A stretch of 15,641 bases of DNA, taken from assembly GCA_946620335.1 (NCBI GenBank), contig CAMONF010000199.1, forward strand, positions 1 to 15,641, in the 5' to 3' direction. Below, one piece after another: positions 1 to 6,175 of this stretch; within the stretch, counting starts at the first letter, position 1; every line of letters begins with the position of its first letter. Origin of the DNA: an uncultured Clostridia bacterium. Its GTDB lineage: Bacteria > Bacillota > Clostridia > Lachnospirales > Lachnospiraceae. The notes beneath the pieces were generated by a model, which saw only the letters and a program-made list of their open reading frames with translations, was not told the origin of the DNA and made no database searches. The translations under genes and the position numbers were made by a program.

Positions 1-1106
1 AAAGTGGTCTTGCCGGCGCCGGAGCCGCCTAAAATGAGGACCATATCTCCGGGGTCGATGGTGAGATGGATATCCGCCAGAAGGACCCTCGTCTTGAAGC
101 CCTTTCTGACGCTGCGCTCATCGATGTCGATGACGAGGCGCTTGCCGCCTTCCTGATTTGAAGCTGGGGAATCAGACATGGAGGACATTGTTTCACGCTG
201 ATATCCGAGTACTGGGGCTGCAGCAGATTGGACGGATACGGCAGAATCGGCCGTACGGTTCACGCCAGATACCGCAGATATCCCGGAATCCGCCGCACGT
301 TTCACTGCTGATCCGGCATTCACCCCTTCACTCTGTGCAGCAGCCGCTCCCGGCGCACTCTCTCTTGTTTCAGAAGGAGCAGTGTCTGCATTTTTCATGC
401 CCTGCCAACCCGCCTGCGTCTCTGCAGCGCCTTGCCCTGCCGCCCTGATTCGTATTTCCCCTTCCCAGAGGACGCCGTCGGTCAGAACGAACCAGGTCCG
501 GCCCAGCCGGACCACGTCCAGGAGCCGGAGCCGGCGGTCCCCGCACCGCGCTCCATTCACGAAGACGCCGTTAAGGCTCCCCTCGTCCAGGACATAGAGG
601 CCGTCCGCCCCCTTCCGGAAAATGGCATGGACACGGGAAAGCGTCGGATCATCCGGAGACAAACCGCTCTCCTCGCGCCCGATCCGCAGTGTCTGCCCGT
701 CCGCCTCCAGGGGGATCTGCCGCCAGACGAGCTCCTCGCCTGGCGCCAGCCGGATAAAAATGCCCGCAAAGACCGGCTCCTCGCTGTTCTCGTCCTTTGG
801 GACGACCGTCAGCACGTCCCCGTCCAGCATTTCCCGGACCTCCGTGAGGGCCTGTCCGTTGACCCGGGACCCGTTGGTGCTGCCGCGGTCGCGGTAGAAC
901 CAGTGCCCCTCAGCGCAGCCGAACTCGCCGTGGAGCCCGGAGACCGCTGCCACCGGCACGCCGATGACCGCCTGCTCCCGGCTGCCCATCCGGCCGAAGG
1001 AAGTCCGCCCGGTCAGGGGAAAGTCCTGAATATGGCCGTACATATGGAAGGCGGCGAGGCAGGGGCTCCCAGTCTCGTTGGCCTTGAAAACTACCGTCTT
1101 ACTCAT
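1..1106 (-). CDS. Double-FHA-domain ABC transporter ATP-binding protein, 3' end cut by the window
   Basis: Only the first 368 residues are in the window. FHA domain 1 (about 35-100) keeps G38-R39, S56-x-x-H59, N78 and N83. FHA domain 2 (about 138-208) keeps G143-R144, S157-x-x-H160, N179 and N184, so both look able to bind phosphothreonine. A Ser/Thr/Ala-rich linker (about 225-320) follows, then the start of an ABC domain with Walker A GGSGAGKTT at 360-368, where the window ends. Family knowledge: FHA-FHA-ABC proteins such as M. tuberculosis Rv1747 usually continue into a membrane domain, giving a one-chain half-transporter controlled by a Ser/Thr kinase. The ATG lies inside the end of the kinase gene (8-nt overlap, ATGAGTAA), with purine-rich GGAAGAGGAG upstream, so translation is probably coupled. 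The transported substrate and the presence of a membrane domain cannot be seen here. Confidence 0.88.
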   Translation of the reverse strand, partial: MSKTVVFKANETGSPCLAAFHMYGHIQDFPLTGRTSFGRMGSREQAVIGVPVAAVSGLHGEFGCAEGHWFYRDRGSTNGSRVNGQALTEVREMLDGDVLTVVPKDENSEEPVFAGIFIRLAPGEELVWRQIPLEADGQTLRIGREESGLSPDDPTLSRVHAIFRKGADGLYVLDEGSLNGVFVNGARCGDRRLRLLDVVRLGRTWFVLTDGVLWEGEIRIRAAGQGAAETQAGWQGMKNADTAPSETRESAPGAAAAQSEGVNAGSAVKRAADSGISAVSGVNRTADSAVSVQSAAAPVLGYQRETMSSMSDSPASNQEGGKRLVIDIDERSVRKGFKTRVLLADIHLTIDPGDMVLILGGSGAGKTT

Positions 1107-4065
1107 TCTCCTCTTCCGCCTCTTCCTCTTCACCGATGACTGTGCTCTTGATCTCTGCCCGGTGAGCGGCCATCGCATCGTCCGCCTCTTCCTTAGTCAT
1201 GAAGGTCGGCTCATGCCAGCCTTCCCCCTTGAACTCCTTGAGGACCCCCGCCTTCTTATCGGAAGGGGTATCCACTATGACAGCGCTGTAGAAGGGACCG
1301 CTTCCCAGGGAAGCGTAATCCATCCCTTCCTGATAGGAGATGTAAAACTCCGGCCCACCCGTCGAATTCTCCATGCCGGCCAGCACCGACACGTCCGTGA
1401 TGGGATTCCCGTACAGAATCAGCTGCCGGTAATTGAGCAGCTGCGGCAGCATGCTGATGTCAGAAATCTGATTGTTCTCCATGAGCAGCCAGACCCGCTT
1501 GACCGAAAGATCCTTCAGGAAGGAAACGTCAGAGACCGCATTGTTCCCGATGTCCAGGTAGGACAGGGTATTCATGCCGTCCCTGAGCGGATTCAGATCC
1601 GACACGCTGTTGTTGGAAATGAACACCGCATACAGCTCCGGCTTCCCCGCAAGCCCCTGCACGGAGGTGATCTTGTTGTTGTCCGCCGCAAAGACCTTCA
1701 GCTTGCTGCATTTTGCGAGGGCGCCGATATCGGCCACCTGGTTGTCCGAGAGGTCCAGGCTCTCCAGGTCCAGGAAGTCATTGCCCAGGGCGGATATGTC
1801 AGTGATTTCATTTTTCGAGAGCATCAGAAGCTTCATCGTCGTGGAGTTGCGGATGGCGCTGATGTCCTTCAGGTGGTTACGGGGAGCCCGCAGGTAGGTG
1901 AGCTTGATCATGTCCTCGCAGCCGGCCAGATCGGTCAACTCGTTGCCGGTGACGTTCAGATTGCCCATGTTGACGGCGCCGGAAATAGGCGTGAGGGTCG
2001 TGACCTTGTTCCAGGCGATGTCCAGGTTGTGGAGGTCGCATCCCGCCAGGGGGCTCAGGTCAGTCAGATGGCATCTGTGTACATAAAGGCTCTGCAGCTT
2101 ATCATGGCCTTCAAGCCCTGCCAGGCTCTCCACCTCCGTGTTGTTGAGGGAGAGGTTGTACAGAGACGAGCAGCCTGCCAGCGGCGTAAGATCGCTGAGC
2201 GGTGCCCCGTTCAGGGAGAGGAAGGTCAGTGACGTATGATCCGCCAGCGGTGAAAGGTCGGTGACGAGACTGTTGTCGGCCTCCAGCTGATAAAGACCGG
2301 CGCACTCTTCTGCCCAGCCAAGGCTGGCCAGGGAAGTGTCGTTCAATCCGACGGAATGCAGATCCGGATGACCGTATAAATGGGCGCAGGCGGCTTCGTC
2401 CATGATCTGGTCGTAGATATACAGATATTGGAGACGAGGCAGGGACTCCAGGAAAGCCATGTCCGCCCCGCTTGCCTTGACGTGGAAGTTCAGGAAGGTA
2501 AGTCCCGGGAAATGCCGGATGAATTCCGTCGTCCCCTCCAGACTGCCGCAGTAAATCCCAAGGTGCTCCACTCTGGCCGGGAAATCGGTCGTGAAGAGCC
2601 GGTCGCCCGCCAGGACACCGTCGTACTCTTCGTTGATATCCAGGTAGGTAAGGACACCGGAGGATGCCAGAGGATCCATCGATTGGTAGCCGGTGCACTT
2701 GATAAAGCTCATCTGGGACACCCGTGACCATCCAGCGATTTTCTGCATCATCTCATCGGAAATCTGACATTTCCTGAAATAGACGATATATACCTCCTCG
2801 AGTCTCTCCACGAACCGGATCTCGTCCTCCGTGATGGTCAGATCTTTGAAGGTGACAGAGATATCGCCCTTTTCGTACTCTACCCCTTCTTTAGTAAGTG
2901 CGGGGAGCGCCGAGCCCCCGCGGGAGACAAAGAAGGCGATAGCGCCGATGAGGACCACCCCGGCCAGGATCAGGGGAATGAGAACCTTCTTGCTCATCTT
3001 CCGCTTTCTGCCTGCCCGGCGGTCCTTCTTGCCGGATCTGCCGCGCTCGCCGCCATCCTCGGCAAGGTCAGCGTTCTCTGCCTGTTTTCCGGCTGACGAA
3101 GAAGCTGCTTCTGCCAGGTTCTGTCCCTGGGCACTGCCGCCGAGGGCATCATCGGCGAAAGCCTTGGCCGCCAGGTCTGAGGAGACCTTTCCGCTACCGG
3201 TCCCTTCATCAGGTGCCTTCACGTCATCCCGGAAGGCGGCTGCCGCCAGATCAGATGTACTTGTACTGCTGCCTGCATTGGCCGCTGCCTCTGCCGACTG
3301 GAAGGCCTCTGCGAGAGCCTGCATGCTGGCATACCGTTCATCCGGCCTCACGCTGAGGCCCTTCATAAGGACTTCCTCAGCCTCCGGCGTGATATCCGCG
3401 CCCAGCTCTGAGGGCCTTTTCAGGTCATCATGGAAGGACCTGGCAAGGGAATCCATGGGTTTGCGGCCGGTGATGCACTTGTAAATGGTGGCCGCCATGG
3501 AATAGACGTCCGTGAAAGCGCCGATCCCGGCACTGCCGGAATACTGCTCCACAGGGGCGTAGCCGGGCTTGACGGTGACGGTCATGGTGAGGTTCTCATT
3601 TGTCAGATTGGTGACGGAGCCGAAGTCCAGGAGCTTCACCTCGCCGTCGCTTGTCAGACGGATGTTGTCGGGACTCACGTCCCGATGAAGCATCTGCGCC
3701 TCATGGAGGCGGTCCAGCACGTTCATGACAGGGCGGAGGAGCCGCATGGTCTCCTCAAAGCCGAGCTTGCCCCGCTTGTCGACGTAGGTGCTCAGGTCCT
3801 CGCCCTCCAGGTACTCCATGACCATGTAGGCCTTGCCGTCCTCCTCCAGATAGTCGCGGACGTTGACAATGCCCCGGTCACCGGAAAAACGGGCCAGGGT
3901 CCGGGCCTCCCGGAGGAATTTCTGGCGGTGGGCCGGGTCCGGGTCCGAGAACTCCTTGACGGCCACAGGCATATCCAGTCTCGTGTCCCATGCATACCAA
4001 GTGACGCCGAAGCCGCCCCGGCGGATTTCCCGCCTCAGTTCGTATCTGTCATTGATCAGTGCCAT
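1099..4065 (-). CDS. Membrane Ser/Thr protein kinase with C-terminal leucine-rich-repeat ectodomain
   Basis: 988 residues. The kinase domain (about 8-260) shows K37 in VAVKEF, E53 of helix C, HRDVSPDNI at 127-135 (D129, N134), DFG at 147-149 and the KPGYAPVEQY activation segment. The first glycine of the P-loop is Arg (R15), and the usual catalytic-loop Lys is Ser (S131). A linker (about 262-345) carries two SDLAAxAFxDD motifs. A basic stretch then leads into one membrane span (about 360-380), predicting kinase inside and the rest outside. Residues about 410-905 are roughly twenty LRRs of about 22 residues with internalin-like LTDLSPLAG segments. A short C-terminal region ends in an acidic tail. 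The ATG has GGAGAGG 8 nt upstream. The AEC gene ends 43 nt before it, and the FHA-ABC start overlaps its stop. Kinase activity and the LRR ligand are inferred, not shown; the likely partner is the FHA-ABC protein. Confidence 0.93.
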   Translation of the reverse strand: MALINDRYELRREIRRGGFGVTWYAWDTRLDMPVAVKEFSDPDPAHRQKFLREARTLARFSGDRGIVNVRDYLEEDGKAYMVMEYLEGEDLSTYVDKRGKLGFEETMRLLRPVMNVLDRLHEAQMLHRDVSPDNIRLTSDGEVKLLDFGSVTNLTNENLTMTVTVKPGYAPVEQYSGSAGIGAFTDVYSMAATIYKCITGRKPMDSLARSFHDDLKRPSELGADITPEAEEVLMKGLSVRPDERYASMQALAEAFQSAEAAANAGSSTSTSDLAAAAFRDDVKAPDEGTGSGKVSSDLAAKAFADDALGGSAQGQNLAEAASSSAGKQAENADLAEDGGERGRSGKKDRRAGRKRKMSKKVLIPLILAGVVLIGAIAFFVSRGGSALPALTKEGVEYEKGDISVTFKDLTITEDEIRFVERLEEVYIVYFRKCQISDEMMQKIAGWSRVSQMSFIKCTGYQSMDPLASSGVLTYLDINEEYDGVLAGDRLFTTDFPARVEHLGIYCGSLEGTTEFIRHFPGLTFLNFHVKASGADMAFLESLPRLQYLYIYDQIMDEAACAHLYGHPDLHSVGLNDTSLASLGWAEECAGLYQLEADNSLVTDLSPLADHTSLTFLSLNGAPLSDLTPLAGCSSLYNLSLNNTEVESLAGLEGHDKLQSLYVHRCHLTDLSPLAGCDLHNLDIAWNKVTTLTPISGAVNMGNLNVTGNELTDLAGCEDMIKLTYLRAPRNHLKDISAIRNSTTMKLLMLSKNEITDISALGNDFLDLESLDLSDNQVADIGALAKCSKLKVFAADNNKITSVQGLAGKPELYAVFISNNSVSDLNPLRDGMNTLSYLDIGNNAVSDVSFLKDLSVKRVWLLMENNQISDISMLPQLLNYRQLILYGNPITDVSVLAGMENSTGGPEFYISYQEGMDYASLGSGPFYSAVIVDTPSDKKAGVLKEFKGEGWHEPTFMTKEEADDAMAAHRAEIKSTVIGEEEEAEEENE

Positions 4066-4108
4066 AGCTGATTCCTCTCCGCCGCGGCCTGCGAGGGGCG
4101 GCTTTCAT

Positions 4109-5053
4109 TTAATACAATAGACCAAGCTGACTCAGGACAAAGATGAAGCAGAAGATGGTCAGCACCGAAGTCAGCGTCGTCGTCACTACGATCTGCCCGG
4201 CCAGCGGCCCGTCACCGCCCATGTTCTGGGCCATGGTGTAGGAACTGACGGCCGTCGGCGTGACGAAAATGATAAGGAGCATGAACCGCTCCATGTTGGA
4301 AAACGGCAGAAGCAGGGTAATCAGATAGCTGATAATAGGGAAGCACACCAGCTTGAGCAGGCACACCACCGCGAGGGTCTTGCCGTTGTCCAGGAACTCC
4401 GACAGCTTCAGCGTGCCGCCCAGGGCCATGAGGGCCAGCGGCGTAGCCATGGAAGCGACGGTTTTGATGGGCGTCTCCAAAAGTCCGGGAATCGGAATCT
4501 TAAAGCCGTAGAAAATGAAACCCGCCATTATGCCCAGGATCAGCGGATTGGTCGCTATCTTCTTAAGCAGCGCAACGGGAGACGCCGCCCCTCCCCGGTA
4601 ATACTCAAGGACGACCACCGCGGAGACGTTGAAGGTCATGACCGTGGCCGCTGTCATGATGGCCGCCAGCATGCCGCACTTGTCCCCGTAGATATACTCG
4701 GCCAGCGGAACGGCAAAGAGGGCAACATTGCTGCGGAAAATACCCTGGACGATGACCCCTCGCCTTGGATTCTCTTTCACGAACCGCGGCACAAGCAGCA
4801 TAAGGAGAACAACCAATAACAGGATGCCGCCCACCGCATAAAAGAGGAAGGCGCCGTTGAAAACCAGGTCCGAACCGGCATAGTAAATATTCTTAAAGAG
4901 GAGGACCGGCAGGAAGGTCTTGAATACGAAGGTATTGAGCTTGTTCAGAAAGGCCGGATTCGTGAGGCCGGTCTTCACGACCAGCACGCCGATAGCCATA
5001 TAAAAAATAAAGGGGAAGACCGCGTTGAAGGCGATCAAAAAGCTTTGAAGCAC
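4109..5053 (-). CDS. AEC (auxin efflux carrier) family transporter
   Basis: 314 residues, strongly hydrophobic from end to end, with about ten membrane-spanning segments and the AEC-type N-terminus (FxxYMAIGVLVVKTGL, then FKTFLPVLLFKNI). The length matches bacterial members. The family exports or takes up organic anions (malonate and others in bacteria, auxin in plants); the substrate here cannot be told from sequence. The start is GTG: AAAGGAG lies 7 nt upstream, and the nearest ATGs are on the far side of that site. A TTGAAA-N17-CATAAT promoter lies upstream. The kinase gene begins 43 nt after the stop, and I see no convincing promoter or terminator in that gap, so this is probably the first gene of a unit with the kinase and the FHA-ABC gene. 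The alternative is chance adjacency. Confidence 0.92.
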   Translation of the reverse strand: MLQSFLIAFNAVFPFIFYMAIGVLVVKTGLTNPAFLNKLNTFVFKTFLPVLLFKNIYYAGSDLVFNGAFLFYAVGGILLLVVLLMLLVPRFVKENPRRGVIVQGIFRSNVALFAVPLAEYIYGDKCGMLAAIMTAATVMTFNVSAVVVLEYYRGGAASPVALLKKIATNPLILGIMAGFIFYGFKIPIPGLLETPIKTVASMATPLALMALGGTLKLSEFLDNGKTLAVVCLLKLVCFPIISYLITLLLPFSNMERFMLLIIFVTPTAVSSYTMAQNMGGDGPLAGQIVVTTTLTSVLTIFCFIFVLSQLGLLY

Positions 5054-5060
5054 AAATTAA

Positions 5061-5067
5061 CTCCTTT
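5061..5067 (-). promoter_or_regulatory. Ribosome binding site fixing the GTG start of the AEC gene
   Basis: On the minus strand the site reads AAAGGAG, followed by 7 nt (TTAATTT) and then GTG. This near-perfect anti-16S match makes the GTG at 5051-5053 the start rather than any ATG. Confidence 0.8.
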
Positions 5068-5110
5068 CATCATCACGTCCGGCAGCCAGGCGGTACCGGT
5101 CCTGCTATTT

Positions 5111-5139
5111 ATTATGCGGCTTCAAGGCCTTTTTTTCAA
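5111..5139 (-). promoter_or_regulatory. Predicted sigma-A promoter of the AEC-kinase-FHA/ABC unit
   Basis: On the minus strand, -35 TTGAAA (5134-5139) and -10 CATAAT (5111-5116) are separated by exactly 17 nt. Each hexamer matches 5 of 6 consensus bases. It sits about 58 nt upstream of the GTG start and 28 nt downstream of the palindromic element, which could insulate it from SDR transcription. Confidence 0.55.
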
Positions 5140-5167
5140 TGCCTTCCGCGGCTTTTACCCAGGCGCT

Positions 5168-5250
5168 AAAAGTGGAAATCAGGGACGGTTCCTTTTCCCA
5201 GTTTTCAAAGAAAACTGGGAAAAGGAACCGTCCCTGATTCCCACTTTTTT
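5168..5250. repeat. Long palindromic (MITE/REP-like) element, copy 1; possible bidirectional terminator
   Basis: Two 39-nt arms, 5168-5206 and 5210-5248, pair around a 3-nt loop (AAA) with a single mismatch (A5176 against C5240). The core arm motif is GGGACGGTTCCTTTTCCC. The right arm ends in six T's, so RNA from either strand would fold into a very stable hairpin followed by U-rich sequence. It begins 17 nt after the SDR stop and may end SDR transcription. It differs from the copy at 15543-15625 at only 4 of 83 positions: one arm base and the three loop bases. It has no coding capacity. REP-associated tyrosine transposases mobilise palindromes of this general kind, but no such gene is in the window. 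Confidence 0.93.
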
Positions 5251-5267
5251 GGGCAGCCCTTTTGAAA

Positions 5268-6041
5268 TTACATGCAGGTGTACCCGCCGTCGACCGGAAG
5301 CATAACGCCGGTAACGTAGGAAGAAGCCGGAGATGAGAGGAAGATGGCCGCGCTGTCAAGCTCGCCCTCGTTGCCATATCTCTCCAGCGGGATCATGGTC
5401 CTGGCGTTCTGCTGGAAGAAATCGGAATTCAGAGTGTCGACTGTCAGCGGGGTGTAGAAATAGCCCGGGCAGATGGCGTTGACGGTGATGCCGTACTTGC
5501 CCCACTCGGCGGCCAGCGCGCGGGTCAGGTTGACGACGCCGCCCTTGGCTGCGTGGTAGGGAGCGGAGCCGGCGATCTTGTTGCCGACCAGGCCGTACAT
5601 GGAGGCGATGTTGATGATGCGGCCGTACTTGGCCGGAATCATGGCCTTCTTGGCGACGGCGCGGGCAACGCGGAAGGTGCCGAAGAGGTCGATGTTCATC
5701 TCGTTGGCGAACTGGGGATCCGTGATGTCCTCAGCCGGGGCAACGGCGCCGGTGCCTGCGTTGTTGATGACGATATCAATACGGCCGAACTTCTCAAGAA
5801 TTGCGTCCACGGAAGCTTCGACCTTGTCAGTATCTGTGATGTCACACTGGACAGCCATGGTCTCGACGCCGTAGGTGTCGGCGATTTCCTTGGCTACCGC
5901 GTCAATCAGCTCCTTGCGGCGGGCAATCGCGACGATGCTGGCGCCCTGGTTGGCGAGTGCGTGGGCCATCTGAACGCCGAGACCGGTGGAGCAGCCTGTG
6001 ACGACAGCGACCTGTCCTTTAAGATCAAAATAATTCTTCAT
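5268..6041 (-). CDS. Classical short-chain dehydrogenase/reductase (SDR)
   Basis: 257 residues, the full length of a classical SDR. The Rossmann cofactor motif TGCSTGLG is at 15-22 and NNAG at 93-96. The catalytic tetrad is complete: N116, S147, Y162 and K166. R41-R42 after the second beta strand suggest a preference for NADP(H). The C-terminus has the usual VTGVMLPVDGGY segment. The FDLKGQVAVVTG opening resembles gluconate 5-dehydrogenase and 3-oxoacyl reductase-like members common in gut Clostridia, but the substrate cannot be assigned. The ATG has GGAGG 6 nt upstream and an own promoter at 6086-6114. A palindromic hairpin follows 17 nt after the stop, so it appears to be a single-gene transcript. 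No neighbour obviously shares its pathway. Confidence 0.95.
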   Translation of the reverse strand: MKNYFDLKGQVAVVTGCSTGLGVQMAHALANQGASIVAIARRKELIDAVAKEIADTYGVETMAVQCDITDTDKVEASVDAILEKFGRIDIVINNAGTGAVAPAEDITDPQFANEMNIDLFGTFRVARAVAKKAMIPAKYGRIINIASMYGLVGNKIAGSAPYHAAKGGVVNLTRALAAEWGKYGITVNAICPGYFYTPLTVDTLNSDFFQQNARTMIPLERYGNEGELDSAAIFLSSPASSYVTGVMLPVDGGYTCM

Positions 6042-6085
6042 GTTTTTCCTCCAATAATAGATGAAAAAGGTCTAGCAACATAGTT

Positions 6086-6114
6086 ATCATAGTCTACCTG
6101 GTTTAGGAATGCAA
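6086..6114 (-). promoter_or_regulatory. Predicted sigma-A promoter of the SDR gene
   Basis: On the minus strand, -35 TTGCAT (6109-6114) and -10 TATGAT (6086-6091) have a 17-nt spacer. The GGAGG ribosome binding site and ATG follow about 35-45 nt downstream. Confidence 0.65.
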
Positions 6115-6124
6115 GCTCCGAAAT

Positions 6125-6136
6125 GGCATATATGCC
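6125..6136. promoter_or_regulatory. 12-bp perfect palindrome GGCATATATGCC, candidate operator
   Basis: A perfect inverted repeat lies 10 nt upstream of the -35 hexamer of the SDR promoter and about 40 nt downstream of the addA stop. Its size and position suit a dimeric regulator, but a 12-bp palindrome may occur by chance, and it has no T-run to make it a terminator. Confidence 0.3.
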
Positions 6137-6175
6137 GGCATGAACAGCTTGTTCCCGCAAGGAGCCGAACTTACC

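Noticed and set aside
1078..2232. 384-codon open frame on the + strand opposite the kinase LRR region
   Set aside because: It is an antisense shadow of a repetitive GC-rich coding region; the LRR periodicity keeps several frames open.
4066..4108. Possible GC hairpin terminator between AEC and the kinase
   Set aside because: Only a 5-bp GCCGC/GCGGC stem with a long loop can be drawn, and no T-run follows it in the direction of transcription.
5105..5377. 90-codon minus-strand frame across the palindrome, ending AEGIEKKALKPHNK
   Set aside because: It overlaps the SDR 3' end in another frame, runs through the palindrome and covers the AEC promoter. The last 20 residues look faintly protein-like, but there is no upstream gene they could belong to.
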